A stretch of 64,000 nt of DNA. It comes from a bacterium (GTDB taxonomy: Bacteria; Myxococcota; UBA727; JAUIJE01). The notes beneath the pieces are model-generated. The model did not search any database, was not told where the DNA came from, and saw only the letters and a program-made list of their open reading frames with translations. Position numbers and translations under genes: made by a program. The stretch spans positions 1-64,000 of the forward strand of contig JAUIJE010000021.1 in assembly GCA_030431455.1 (NCBI GenBank). The letters run 5' to 3'. Below, in pieces: positions 46,270 to 55,100 of this stretch (the first letter of the stretch is position 1; every line of letters starts with the position of its first letter).

Positions 46270-46707
46270 TCACCCCGCGCGGCCGTGGGTGCGCACCCCG
46301 CGGTAAAAGTGTTCGAACCCTTCGAACGCCAAGAGCGCGTCCTCCAGGTCCGTGCCCTCTCGCAGGCAAAAAGCATCGAAGCCCACCCGGGCCAAATAAT
46401 GCAACTGGTCTTTGCCGAGGTCGCCCACCGCGCGCAGTTCGCCTTTGTAGCCGAGCTCCTCCCGCAGGCGCTTGGCGTGGGTGTAGCCGCGGCCGTCACC
46501 GAACACCGGGAAGTTCACCGCGATGTGCTGGACGCCTTTGAGCTTGCCCCCGAGATCGAGCACGTTGTCGGTGGGCTCGATCAAAAGCTGGGCGCCGCCG
46601 TCCTGCAGAAAGGTCGCGACGTCGACGTACCCGCCCGCGGTCACCGGGGCTTGGTCCTCCACGATGGCGGGGCTATCCATGGTTTTGGCTTGGATCATCT
46701 GGCTCAT
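46270..46707 (-). CDS. DUF934 family protein, sulfite reductase partner
   Basis: A 145-residue soluble protein of the DUF934 family, which regularly sits next to assimilatory sulfite reductase genes and may serve its electron supply or assembly. Motifs VNFPVFGDGRGYTHAKRLRE and DLGKDQLHYLARVGFDAF are characteristic. The ATG at 46707 overlaps the sulfite reductase stop (ATGA), so it is translationally coupled; longer in-frame starts lie within that gene. Last gene of the cys operon. Confidence 0.88.
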   Translation of the reverse strand: MSQMIQAKTMDSPAIVEDQAPVTAGGYVDVATFLQDGGAQLLIEPTDNVLDLGGKLKGVQHIAVNFPVFGDGRGYTHAKRLREELGYKGELRAVGDLGKDQLHYLARVGFDAFCLREGTDLEDALLAFEGFEHFYRGVRTHGRAG

Positions 46708-48356
46708 GACTTCTCCCCGTACACCGCATCGAAGAACGGCTGCTGGCCCAGCCGGCGGAAGGCCTGCAAGAACGGCTCGTCCGGGCCCTTGCGTTTTGCC
46801 AAGTACACATCGCCGATGGTCTCGATGGCGTCGGTGACCTCTTCGCGCGAGAGCGCGGGGCCAAGCCACTTGCCGAGGCTGGCTTCGTCGCCGGCTTCGC
46901 CCCCGAGCATGATTTGATAGGCCTGCACGCCTTTTTTGTCGATGCCGAGGATGCCGATGTGGCCGACGTGGTGGTGCCCGCAGGCGTTCACGCAGCCGGA
47001 CATCTTGAGCTTGACCTCGCCGAGCTGCACCAGCTTGTCACTGTTGGCGAAACGGTCGGTGATGTCCTTCGCGATCGGGATCGAGCTCGCGTTGGCCAGG
47101 CTGCAGAAGTCGAGCCCGGGGCAACAAATCATGTCCGTGATCAGGCCGTGGTTGGCGGTGGCGAGCTCCAGGGCGTCGAGCTTTTCGTAGAGCGCGCGCA
47201 CCTTTTGGGCCTCCACGTCACAGAGCACGAGGTTCTGTTCGTGGGTGGTGCGGATTTCGCCGAACGAAAACTCGTCCGCCAGGTCCGCGAGCTGTTCCAT
47301 CATCGCGTCGGTGATGTCCCCGGGCGGACGCTCGGTGGACTTCAGCGAGACCAGGACCGCGCGGTAGCCGGGCTGTTTGTGTTCGATGATGTTGTGCTTC
47401 AACCACTGGGCGTAGCGGGCATCCCCGTTGGGCCCAGTGACCTCGTCGGGGAGGCCCGATTGGTACGGCGGGTCCTCGAAGAAGGCCGCGTACTTTTCGA
47501 AGTCCGCGTCGGTCAGGGTCAGCGGCCCGCCTTTGATCTTTTCGAACTCCTCCTCGACCCGGGCCTGGAACGCCTCGAGGCCGAGGGTGCGGAGCAGAAT
47601 CTTGATCCGGGCTTTGTACTTGTTCTTGCGGTCGCCTTCGAGGTTGTACACGCGCAAAATCGCGTCAATGTAACTGAGCAGGTGCTCTTTCTCGAGGTGG
47701 CTTCGCACGCACTTGGCGATCACCGGGGTGCGGCCGATGCCCCCGCCGGCCCAGACCTCGTAGGCCAAGCCCCCGTCGGGCCCTTTGATCAGCCGCACGC
47801 CGATGTCGTGAAAACGCATCGCGGTGCGGTCGTCCTGCGCGCCGGTCACGGCGATCTTGAACTTGCGCGGCAGGTAGTTGAACTCGGGGTGGAACGTCGA
47901 CCACTGGCGAATCATCTCGCTGGTGGGCCGCGGGTCGAACAGCTCGTCCTTGGCCACCCCCGCGTACTGGTCCGAGGTGGTGTTGCGCACGCAGTTGCCC
48001 GAGGTCTGGATCGCGTGCATCTCGACCGAGGCGAGGTCTTGCAGCAAGTCCGGCACGTCCTCGAGCTCGGGCCAGTTGTACTGGATGTTTTGCCGGGTGG
48101 TGAAGTGGCCGTAGCCCTTGTCATATTTGCGCGCGATGTGCCCGAGCATGCGCAGCTGGTCGGAGCTGAGCATGCCGTAGGGGATCGCCACCCGCAGCAT
48201 GTAGGCGTGGCGCTGTTTGTAGAGGCCGTTGCGCAGGCGAAGCTGCAAGAACTCGCCGTCGGACAAGGTCCCGGCCTTGTACCGTTTGACCTGGTCGCGG
48301 AACTCGGCGACGCGGCTGTCCACGATGCTCTGGTCGACGGGGTTGTACCTATACAT
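46704..48356 (-). CDS. Assimilatory sulfite (or nitrite) reductase, siroheme type
   Basis: A 550-residue hemoprotein performing six-electron reduction, here most likely sulfite to sulfide given the operon. Siroheme/4Fe-4S ligands: Cys 412 and Cys 418 in CCPGLDFC and Cys 455 and Cys 459 in CVNACGHHH (C-x5-C and C-x3-C). Also typical: GYGHFTTRQNIQYNWPEL and TSGNCVRNTTSD. No NADPH flavoprotein subunit is encoded nearby, so a ferredoxin-type donor is inferred. GGAGG six bases before ATG supports the start, which overlaps the cobA end by 8 bases. Confidence 0.9.
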   Translation of the reverse strand: MYRYNPVDQSIVDSRVAEFRDQVKRYKAGTLSDGEFLQLRLRNGLYKQRHAYMLRVAIPYGMLSSDQLRMLGHIARKYDKGYGHFTTRQNIQYNWPELEDVPDLLQDLASVEMHAIQTSGNCVRNTTSDQYAGVAKDELFDPRPTSEMIRQWSTFHPEFNYLPRKFKIAVTGAQDDRTAMRFHDIGVRLIKGPDGGLAYEVWAGGGIGRTPVIAKCVRSHLEKEHLLSYIDAILRVYNLEGDRKNKYKARIKILLRTLGLEAFQARVEEEFEKIKGGPLTLTDADFEKYAAFFEDPPYQSGLPDEVTGPNGDARYAQWLKHNIIEHKQPGYRAVLVSLKSTERPPGDITDAMMEQLADLADEFSFGEIRTTHEQNLVLCDVEAQKVRALYEKLDALELATANHGLITDMICCPGLDFCSLANASSIPIAKDITDRFANSDKLVQLGEVKLKMSGCVNACGHHHVGHIGILGIDKKGVQAYQIMLGGEAGDEASLGKWLGPALSREEVTDAIETIGDVYLAKRKGPDEPFLQAFRRLGQQPFFDAVYGEKS

Positions 48357-49152
48357 GAATGGCCTCCGGCGCGGCCTCGGCCGCGGCCACAGTGGACAAG
48401 ATGGGGGTCATGGAGTCGGCCAGGCCCACCGCCTGCCCGAGCACGAGCAGCGCGGGGGTGCCGAGACCGGCCGCCTCGACGTCGTCCACGATGTGGGCGA
48501 GCCGGCTGTGCACAATTTTTTCTTCGGGGAGCGTGGCGCTCTGCACCATCGCGCACGGCATCGCGGGGTCGACCCCAGCCGCGAGCAGGCGGTCCTGGAT
48601 GAGACCGAGCTTTTTACGCGCCATCAAGAACACCAGCGTGCCGCCGGCCTCGGCGAGGAGCGACCACTTGTCGGCCAATCCCTCGACGTCAAACGCGCTC
48701 GACGCGGTCACGATGGTCACGTGCTGTGCGATCGCCCGATGGGTCACGGGCACGTGCGCGGCCGCGGGACCGGCCAGCGCCGAGCTGATGCCGGGCACCA
48801 CCTCGTGCGGCACCCGCGCCTCGGTGAGCGCGATGGCCTCTTCCCCCCCGCGCCCGAACACGAAGGGGTCGCCCCCCTTGAGCCGCACCACGTAGTGACC
48901 GGCCCGCGCCTCCTCGATGAGCAGGCGGTTGGTCACCTCCTGGGGCGTGTGCCGGCCGTCGGCGAGCTTGCCCACGTCGAGCACGCGGGCGTCTTCACGA
49001 CAGTGCGCGAGGAGCGCGGGGTTGGCCAGGGCATCGCACAACACCACATCGGCCCGCGCCAGGTGGCGCACCGCCTTCAGGGTGATGAGCTCAGGATCGC
49101 CCGGGCCCGCGCCCACCAGGGCGACAAAACCAACGGGAGGGGTCTTTTCCAC
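48349..49152 (-). CDS. cobA: Uroporphyrinogen-III C-methyltransferase (SUMT)
   Basis: A 267-residue enzyme that makes precorrin-2 from uroporphyrinogen III with two SAM, the entry to siroheme. Motifs: VGAGPGDPELITLKA (N-terminal), RLKGGDPFVFGRGGEE and VPGISSALAGPAAAHVPVTHR. I set the start at GTG 49152: AAGGAG lies six bases before it and the cysK stop ends one base before it; an upstream TTG lies inside cysK. Only the SUMT half of CysG is present; the dehydrogenase part is encoded at 35745. Confidence 0.92.
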   Translation of the reverse strand: MEKTPPVGFVALVGAGPGDPELITLKAVRHLARADVVLCDALANPALLAHCREDARVLDVGKLADGRHTPQEVTNRLLIEEARAGHYVVRLKGGDPFVFGRGGEEAIALTEARVPHEVVPGISSALAGPAAAHVPVTHRAIAQHVTIVTASSAFDVEGLADKWSLLAEAGGTLVFLMARKKLGLIQDRLLAAGVDPAMPCAMVQSATLPEEKIVHSRLAHIVDDVEAAGLGTPALLVLGQAVGLADSMTPILSTVAAAEAAPEAIHV

Positions 49153-49153
49153 G

Positions 49154-50086
49154 TCACGCTCCTTCAGCGTCAAACAACGGCGTAGACAAATACCGTTCGC
49201 CGGTATCGGGCAACACCGTCACGACGTTTTTCCCGGCCCCGAGGCGCTCGGCCACGCGGACCGCCGCGGTCACCGCCGCCCCGCAGGAGATGCCCACGAG
49301 CAGGCCTTCTTGGCGCGCGAGCAGCCGGGCCATCTTCATCGCCGCGTCGCTATCCACCTTTTCGATGGAATCGATCACGGATTTGTCGAGGATGTCGGGG
49401 ATAAAGCCCGCCCCGATGCCCTGAATCTTGTGCGGCCCGGGCGATTGGCCGGACAGCACCGGCGACTCCGCGGGCTCGACGGCCACGATCTCGGCCCCGG
49501 TCTTTTTCTCCTTCAGGACCTGGCCCACGCCGGTGATGGTCCCGCCGGTGCCGACCCCGGCCACGAAGGCATCCAGGGACAGGCCCTGCATGTCCTCGAG
49601 AATCTCCGGCGCGGTGGTCTCGCGGTGGGCTTTGACGTTCGCTTCGTTTTTGAACTGCTGCGGAATGTACGCGCTCTCGGACCGCTCGAGCAGCTCTTGG
49701 GCTTTGTCGATCGCGCCCTTCATGCCGAGGCTCGCGTCGGTGAGCACCAGCTCCGCCCCGAGGTGCCGCAAAATCTTGCGGCGCTCGATGCTCATGGACT
49801 CGGGCATGGTGAGCACGAGCTGGTAGCCCTTGACCGCGCACACCATGGCGAGGCCGATGCCGGTGTTGCCCGAGGTGGGCTCGATGATCACGCTTTTGCC
49901 CGGCGTGATCAGGCCTTCTTCTTCGGCGCGTTCGATCATGAACAGCGCGGGCCGCTCCTTGACGCACCCGAGCGGGTTGAACAGCTCGGGCTTGACCCAC
50001 ACCGTGGCCGCCCCGTCCGGCACCACGCGGTTGAGCTTGACCAAGGGGGTGCGCCCCACCGTCTGGTTGATGTTGTCAAATCTCAT
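49154..50086 (-). CDS. cysK: Cysteine synthase A
   Basis: A 310-residue PLP enzyme making L-cysteine from O-acetylserine and sulfide. The PLP Lys is Lys 43 in GCVKERPA (Glu replaces the usual Asp), substrate loop [12 protein letters not shown], and phosphate loop [17 protein letters not shown] near the end holds the pyridine-binding Ser. Length is normal for CysK. ATG at 50086 follows GGAGGAG and lies within the end of cysN (11-base overlap). Confidence 0.94.
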   Translation of the reverse strand: MRFDNINQTVGRTPLVKLNRVVPDGAATVWVKPELFNPLGCVKERPALFMIERAEEEGLITPGKSVIIEPTSGNTGIGLAMVCAVKGYQLVLTMPESMSIERRKILRHLGAELVLTDASLGMKGAIDKAQELLERSESAYIPQQFKNEANVKAHRETTAPEILEDMQGLSLDAFVAGVGTGGTITGVGQVLKEKKTGAEIVAVEPAESPVLSGQSPGPHKIQGIGAGFIPDILDKSVIDSIEKVDSDAAMKMARLLARQEGLLVGISCGAAVTAAVRVAERLGAGKNVVTVLPDTGERYLSTPLFDAEGA

Positions 50087-51851
50087 AGAACCACTCCTCC
50101 ACGCCGCGTTTGAGGCGCGGTCCGATGTGTGCGAGCACTTTGTCTGCGGCGTCGGCCAGGCCGGTCTGTTCGGGGTCGACCACCAATGTGTCTGGGCTGT
50201 CCCCCTCGCGGCCCACCCGCACGGGGAAAAACTGCGCCACCCCCGCGAAGCGCGGCACCACCCGTTCGGGCGGGATCGCGATGCACAAAAGCCCGGCCTT
50301 GGCCAGCTGCCGCGCGCAGGCGAGCACCGCGCGGTTGTCCGCGCCTTCGAGCAGGCCGTCGTCGACCATGGCGGTGGCAAAGCCCGCGTCGAACAATTGC
50401 CGTTCCAGGGCCCGGGCGAACTCCAGCCGTGGGCCTTTGCCCGACAGCCACACCACCCCGCCTTGGTGCCCAAAACGGCGCGAACGCTCTTCGCTGCTCA
50501 CCGGCAGGTGACTCGGCGCCGCGGGCGCGTCGGCGGCCACATCGTAGGGCGCATCGTAGATGACCCCGCCCCCGGCCAAGTCGTAGCCGTCGACGACCAC
50601 GAACCGCCCCGAGGGGGCGATGACGTCGGCGGCATCGAACGCGATGGGCTGTTCGGTGACAAACTCCACCTCGGCCACGTCGTTCTTGTTGATCTTGTCC
50701 TTTTGGCTGGTGTGCACTTCCAATGTCGATGCATCAAACACGCGGTCGATGCGCGCGAGCTTGGCCGGGACCTCGGCGGTGCAGAGCTTGATCTTCACCG
50801 GGCGGCCCACGTCGAGGCTCTTTTGCCCCATCCAGAACACCCGGGCCTTGACCCGGTTGCTGGTGGCCGCGCGCTGTTCGCCCTCGGCCTGGGCCGCGAC
50901 GTGACCGCGCTCGACGAAGATCTGTTCGGAGAGCGTGATGCCCACCGACTCGCCCGCCACCGCGGTGGTCTTTTCCGGCGCCGACCACGTCTCGATGGAC
51001 TGGACCGTGCTCTCCTTGCCCCCGGGCAAGAACACCAACTTGTCCCCCACCGAGAGCGACCCCGACTCGATGCGCCCGGCGAGGATGCGCCGGTGATCGA
51101 ACCGGTAAATGTCCTGCACGTAAAACCGCAGCGGGGCCTTTTCGTCCCGGGCCGGGACTTCAAAGTCGTCGAGCACGTCGGTGATGGTGCCGCCGCCGTA
51201 CCACCCGGTGTGGGGCGAGCGCTCGGCCACGTTGTCGCCGTCCCGCGCGCTCACGGGGATGAAGCCGAGCGGGTCCACCCCAATGGTGGAGAGGTACTGG
51301 CGATACTCGCGTTCGATGTTGTCGAACACCGCCTGGTCGTAGCCCACGCGGTCCATCTTGTTCACCACCACGAACACTTGCTTGACCCCGAGCATGGAGA
51401 GCAAGTACCCGTGGCGCCGGCTTTGCTCCTGCACGCCCTCGTCGGCGGCGATGAGCAACAAGGCCGCGTCGGCCTGGGCCGCGCCGGTGATCATGTTCTT
51501 CAAAAACTCTTTGTGACCGGGCGCGTCGATGATCACGTAGCGCCGCTTGTCGGTGGCGAACCAAATCTGCGCGGTGTCGATGGTGATGTTCTGGTCGCGC
51601 TCGGACTTGAACGCGTCCATCAAGAACGCCCACTCAAAGGGCACGCCCCGGCGCTCACAACTTTTTTCGATCGCTTCTTTTTTGCCCTCGGGGAGCGAAC
51701 CGGTGTCGTGAAAAAGCCGGCCCACCAGCGTGGACTTTCCGTGGTCGACGTGACCCACAATGACAATGCGCAGCGGGGCCGCCTCCAACGCCTGGTTGTC
51801 CTCGGGGGTCGCGGGCTGTTGGCTCGATTTTGTTTTTGGTTGCGCGGTCAT
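50076..51851 (-). CDS. cysN: Sulfate adenylyltransferase large subunit with degenerate CysC-like tail
   Basis: A 591-residue GTPase subunit of ATP sulfurylase. G motifs: GHVDHGKST (about 33-41), [12 protein letters not shown]. Domains 2 and 3 run to about residue 440. The final 135 residues resemble an APS kinase ([20 protein letters not shown], then [14 protein letters not shown]), as in CysNC fusions, but the P-loop reads SGKGPRLEF instead of GxxxxGKS/T and the segment is shortened, so it is probably not an active kinase. The ATG at 51851 overlaps the cysD stop by one base. This fits the Fe-S type CysH encoded upstream. Confidence 0.92.
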   Translation of the reverse strand: MTAQPKTKSSQQPATPEDNQALEAAPLRIVIVGHVDHGKSTLVGRLFHDTGSLPEGKKEAIEKSCERRGVPFEWAFLMDAFKSERDQNITIDTAQIWFATDKRRYVIIDAPGHKEFLKNMITGAAQADAALLLIAADEGVQEQSRRHGYLLSMLGVKQVFVVVNKMDRVGYDQAVFDNIEREYRQYLSTIGVDPLGFIPVSARDGDNVAERSPHTGWYGGGTITDVLDDFEVPARDEKAPLRFYVQDIYRFDHRRILAGRIESGSLSVGDKLVFLPGGKESTVQSIETWSAPEKTTAVAGESVGITLSEQIFVERGHVAAQAEGEQRAATSNRVKARVFWMGQKSLDVGRPVKIKLCTAEVPAKLARIDRVFDASTLEVHTSQKDKINKNDVAEVEFVTEQPIAFDAADVIAPSGRFVVVDGYDLAGGGVIYDAPYDVAADAPAAPSHLPVSSEERSRRFGHQGGVVWLSGKGPRLEFARALERQLFDAGFATAMVDDGLLEGADNRAVLACARQLAKAGLLCIAIPPERVVPRFAGVAQFFPVRVGREGDSPDTLVVDPEQTGLADAADKVLAHIGPRLKRGVEEWFYEI

Positions 51852-52702
51852 CACATGTACCCCTCGGCGCGCAGCCGTTCGAACGCGTCTTCCGCTTCTT
51901 GGTCCTGGGCCCGGGTCGAGCGCTCGGCGATCTTGGTCCGCTTGAGCTCGACGATGATGTCCTCGGCGGTCTTGGCCGGCGACTCCACCCGCGACGTGCA
52001 CGGTTCGCACCCGAGGGAGCGATACCGACAGCCATCGCCCATGTCGTAATAGACCGGGACCACGGGGATGCCCTCGCGCTCGATGTACTCCCAAATGTTC
52101 ACTTCGGTCCAATGCAGCAGCGGGTGCACACGAATGTGCGTGCCCGGCTCAAAGTCGGTCTTGAACTGGTCCCAGAGCTCGGGAGGCTGGTCTTTGAAGT
52201 CCCATTCAAACGCCTTTCCTCGAGGAGAAAAGTAGCGTTCCTTGGCCCGGGTGCCCTCTTCGTCGCGGCGGATGCCGGCGAACACCGCGTCAAAGCCGTT
52301 CTTGCTGATGATCGCCTGCAGCGCGTCCTTTTTCAGCGCCGAGCAACACTCGACCCGGGTGGCGTTGCCCTCGGGGAACGTCTTTTTGCTGTTGTAGACC
52401 TCCCAGTTGGTCTCGACGATGAGCTCGAAGTTCCACTTTTTGGCGAGCTCATCGCGGAACTTGATCATCTCCGGAATCTTGTACTGGGTGTCGACGTGCA
52501 ACATCGGAAACGGGATGTGCCCAAAGAACGCTTTGCGCACCAGCCACAACATCACGCTCGAGTCTTTGCCGATGGACCACAACATGCCCACCTTGTCGAA
52601 CTTCTTGAACGCCTCGCGGATCACGAACACCGACTGCGCCTCGAGCTTGTCGAGGGCGAGGTCGCGCTCGCGCCGGGATTCAGGGACTTCGTCCAGACTC
52701 AT
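51851..52702 (-). CDS. cysD: Sulfate adenylyltransferase small subunit
   Basis: A 283-residue PP-loop ATP pyrophosphatase that adenylates sulfate with CysN. Signatures: [18 protein letters not shown] (PP-loop), [37 protein letters not shown] and the terminal [16 protein letters not shown] at 52702 has AAGGAA 9 bases upstream and overlaps the cysH stop (ATGA); a longer frame to 52768 lies in cysH and is rejected. Confidence 0.95.
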   Translation of the reverse strand: MSLDEVPESRRERDLALDKLEAQSVFVIREAFKKFDKVGMLWSIGKDSSVMLWLVRKAFFGHIPFPMLHVDTQYKIPEMIKFRDELAKKWNFELIVETNWEVYNSKKTFPEGNATRVECCSALKKDALQAIISKNGFDAVFAGIRRDEEGTRAKERYFSPRGKAFEWDFKDQPPELWDQFKTDFEPGTHIRVHPLLHWTEVNIWEYIEREGIPVVPVYYDMGDGCRYRSLGCEPCTSRVESPAKTAEDIIVELKRTKIAERSTRAQDQEAEDAFERLRAEGYM

Positions 52703-53448
52703 TGTGCACTTCCTTTGCTGCCCGGGTGTAGGCCACACTCTTTTTGATCCGGGCTTTCCCACCACCAACGGCCGGACCGGATGTCGACGAGGTCTTCACG
52801 TCCCTTTTCGTAGCCAGGCACCGGACGCGTGCACGGAGCACACCCAATCGACGGGTAGCCCTCGTCGTGCAACCGGTTGAACGGCACATTGTGCTGTTGC
52901 ACGAAATCCCACAGGTCCTGCTCGCTCCAGCGGGTCAGCGGGTTGACCTTGACCATGCCGTGGCCCTCGTCGTGCTCGAACACCGGCAGCCCGCGACGGG
53001 TCACGCTCTGCGCGGCCCGGAGCCCGGTGATCCACGCCTGTTTGCCCGAAAGCGCCCGGGACAGGGGCTCGACCTTGCGAATGCGGCAACACTCTTTGCG
53101 GTTGTCGACGGAGTCGAAGTACGACTGCGGACCCTTGAGCCGCACAAGCGCCTCGACCACTTCGGTCTTCGGGAAGTAGACATCGAACTCCATCTTGTAC
53201 CGGTGCCGGGCTTGGTCCATCACAATGTATGTGGATTCGGGCAGCCGGCCGGTGTCGAGGGTGAACACCCGGACCTTCAGCCCCGCCTCGGACAACAGGT
53301 GCAGCAGCACCATGTCCTCGACCCCGAAGCTGCAGGCCATGGTCAGCTTGTCGCCAAATGTCTCGTGGGCGAAGGCGAGGATGTCCTGCGCGTCCGCGTC
53401 GGCGAAGCGTTGGTTGAACGATTCGAGGTGGTCGAGATGCGCGCTCAT
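52699..53448 (-). CDS. cysH: Adenylylsulfate (APS) reductase, Fe-S type CysH
   Basis: A 249-residue thiol-dependent reductase converting APS to sulfite. Cys 120-Cys 121 (KECCRIRK) and Cys 203-Cys 206 (GCAPCTRP) are the four ligands of the 4Fe-4S cluster seen in APS reductases and absent from PAPS-specific CysH; catalytic Cys 238 is in KECGLH. Also LDTGRLPE and [13 protein letters not shown] precedes ATG 53448, which overlaps the upstream small membrane gene stop (ATGA). Confidence 0.93.
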   Translation of the reverse strand: MSAHLDHLESFNQRFADADAQDILAFAHETFGDKLTMACSFGVEDMVLLHLLSEAGLKVRVFTLDTGRLPESTYIVMDQARHRYKMEFDVYFPKTEVVEALVRLKGPQSYFDSVDNRKECCRIRKVEPLSRALSGKQAWITGLRAAQSVTRRGLPVFEHDEGHGMVKVNPLTRWSEQDLWDFVQQHNVPFNRLHDEGYPSIGCAPCTRPVPGYEKGREDLVDIRSGRWWWESPDQKECGLHPGSKGSAQ

Positions 53449-53759
53449 GCCGCCTCCCCGAGGGGTTTGCGCAGACGACGACCGAGGACGCGGCGCAACC
53501 ACGGCCGGTCATTTCGGTAGTAGAGGACCTGGGCCAAAAACGTGCTGCGGAAGACAATGCCGAGCATGAAGCCCCCGATGAACACCGTTTCGCCGAGGTG
53601 AATCGCGTAGAGGAACGCCAACACCCGGCCGAGCAGATTCAGTCCGGGAAAGAAGGGCGAGATGTCGTCGGCGTGTTTGCGCTGAAACAGCCTCGCGATT
53701 TGCGGGAGGTAGCTCGCCTCGATGGCGACGATGCCCAGTGCTCCGATTGTTGCCCACAT
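53445..53759 (-). CDS. Three-helix PQ-loop / LAB_N-like membrane protein
   Basis: A 104-residue membrane protein, first structural gene of the cys operon. Three hydrophobic segments: WATIGALGIVAIEASYLPQI, NLLGRVLAFLYAIHLG and VFIGGFMLGIVFRSTFLAQVL. The SYLPQIARLF pattern resembles PQ-loop/SemiSWEET proteins and the N-terminal domain of lipid A synthase-like proteins; I cannot separate these. A basic C-terminal tail (RRVLGRRLRK) should be cytosolic. Its stop overlaps the cysH start by 4 bases. A role in uptake or export of a sulfur compound is suggested only by position. Confidence 0.75.
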   Translation of the reverse strand: MWATIGALGIVAIEASYLPQIARLFQRKHADDISPFFPGLNLLGRVLAFLYAIHLGETVFIGGFMLGIVFRSTFLAQVLYYRNDRPWLRRVLGRRLRKPLGEAA

Positions 53760-53771
53760 GTCTGACCCCAC

Positions 53772-53808
53772 ACGAAGGGCCGGCTGCGTCGTCCGCGCCG
53801 GCCTTCGT
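53772..53808 (-). promoter_or_regulatory. Leader hairpin between polycysteine ORF and cys operon
   Basis: The arms ACGAAGGGCCGGC (53772-53784) and GCCGGCCTTCGT (53797-53808) pair over 12 bp with one bulge. No U tract follows, so it is not an intrinsic terminator; it ends 12 bases before the start of the first operon gene, next to its ribosome-binding region. An 8-base element just behind the leader stop (53846-53853) is exactly complementary to its loop (53791-53798). Confidence 0.65.
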
Positions 53809-53852
53809 TCCTTGAGAGATTTGATTTTGTCGAGGAAGAAAGGTTGCGCGGA

Positions 53853-53945
53853 CTAGCCACAACAACAGCAACAACAGGTGTCGCCGCAACACGCCGCCTG
53901 GGCGGTGATCTTGAACTGGGGCTCAAGGGCGCGTTGCATGTTCAT
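53853..53945 (-). CDS. Polycysteine leader peptide upstream of cys operon
   Basis: A 30-codon ORF beginning MNMQRALEPQ and ending CCGDTCCCCCCG: eight Cys, six in a row directly before the final Gly and stop. It lies 93 bases before the first gene of the sulfate-assimilation operon, on the same strand. Run-on Cys codons in a short ORF are the hallmark of cysteine-responsive attenuation, described for polycysteine short ORFs in mycobacteria. No Shine-Dalgarno precedes the ATG; the mRNA may be leaderless. It is too short for normal gene finders. I infer regulation, not an enzymatic role; a small metal-binding peptide is the alternative. Confidence 0.8.
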   Translation of the reverse strand: MNMQRALEPQFKITAQAACCGDTCCCCCCG

Positions 53946-53947
53946 TG

Positions 53948-53976
53948 ACTGTGCGGTTTGGCCCTGGATCTGTCAA
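53948..53976 (-). promoter_or_regulatory. Candidate promoter of the polycysteine ORF and cys operon
   Basis: On the minus strand a perfect -35 TTGACA (53976-53971), 17-base spacer and a weak -10 CACAGT (53953-53948, three of six). Initiation 7-9 bases further would fall at about 53941-53939, where the second in-frame ATG (53939) of the leader lies, consistent with a leaderless transcript. Confidence 0.45.
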
Positions 53977-54156
53977 CGGATTTTTACGCGGTGCGGCACG
54001 TGATGCCTGGAGGCCGCATCGCCCGCGTCACCGAACGCGACGAGGACAACCCCGCGGCCCCGTCCCCGCCTGCGCCATCAGCCAGGCGCGGTTTTTGGCA
54101 CGAGGGCTGCGTTGGTCCCCGCACCCGTTTCCCCAAGAGGGCCAAGGAGAGCCCCC

Positions 54157-54939
54157 GTGACCCATCTGCGCAGCAAAACCCTGACATGTCTGTCCCTGTT
54201 GTTCGTGTTCTGCGCCGTTGGCTGTGACGGTGGGGCCCCCGGCGATGATGAGAACGGCGGCTGGGAAGAGCCGGACGAATACCCCGAGCCCGAGCCTGTT
54301 CCGGAGCCGGAGCCGGAGCCAGACGAGGACCCCCAGCCGCCCCCGCCACCGACGACGTGCGTCCTGGGGCCGATCCCCGACTTGTACTGCGGAAGCGAAT
54401 TCCTCCGTCGGTTTGACCCCGACGAGACCCTCCTGCAGGCGCCCGATGAGCCCGCGTACGCGACTTTTGCGTCCCCACAACACTTCTTGGTGCACGAGGG
54501 GTACGACTTCGGCGTCAACCTGGGCTGGTACCACGGGACGTTGGGGTTCAAACGCACCGACGGCGTCGTGGTGATTCTCGCGATGTGGTTCAGCAGGGCG
54601 CCCGCCGATACCGCCTTGGTCTCGACCAGCCTCGAAGACGACGATGCCGCCCGCGCCGCCGCGGTCGAGCTGCTCGGCGACGACGTCGCGGACCTCGCGG
54701 TCGTGTCCGGGAGCGGCGGGAACGTCAGCTACACCCACGTCGACAATGAATGTGTGCCCTTTGAGCTGGTGGAAGCGACGGCCTTTGTGGCCGTCACCAC
54801 GCCCTGCCCCACCTGCCGCGACGGCGTGCGGTTCGAGGTCGCAGCGCAGATTCCCGGCCCGACCGGCGAAGCTGTCACGTACCGGGCGCGCGGCATCATC
54901 GACAACATCCAACGGCCCTACGGCTGCGAAAACGATTGA
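54157..54939 (+). CDS. Lipoprotein with Pro-Glu linker, unknown function
   Basis: A 260-residue lipoprotein. GTG at 54157 has AAGGAGA upstream and starts a signal peptide ending FVFCAVGC; the frame extends further upstream but without a ribosome-binding site. The linker (EPDEYPEPEPVPEPEPEPD) is followed by a compact domain with six Cys (TTCVLG, DLYCGSE, DNECVPF, PCPTC, YGCEND), which probably form disulfides. No family recognised. Confidence 0.72.
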   Translation: MTHLRSKTLTCLSLLFVFCAVGCDGGAPGDDENGGWEEPDEYPEPEPVPEPEPEPDEDPQPPPPPTTCVLGPIPDLYCGSEFLRRFDPDETLLQAPDEPAYATFASPQHFLVHEGYDFGVNLGWYHGTLGFKRTDGVVVILAMWFSRAPADTALVSTSLEDDDAARAAAVELLGDDVADLAVVSGSGGNVSYTHVDNECVPFELVEATAFVAVTTPCPTCRDGVRFEVAAQIPGPTGEAVTYRARGIIDNIQRPYGCEND

Positions 54940-55100
54940 GCGCGGGATCGCGACATCGTTGGCACCCCGGGTGACACCCATGTCGCGGTCTGGACCCCGC
55001 CCTGCGGCGCGCACCCCGCAGCTGTGCACAGATCACAGGCTGGTATCCGGATTGCAGCGGCCCCGGCGCGTGGACGGGGGTGTTCGCGCCAAGAAAGGCA

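Noticed and set aside
49150-49173. TTG start at 49173 for the SUMT gene
   Set aside because: AAGGAG lies exactly in front of GTG 49152, and the TTG is inside cysK.
52744-53520. Plus-strand frame of 258 codons over cysH
   Set aside because: Mirror of a gene with conserved catalytic and Fe-S cysteines on the minus strand.
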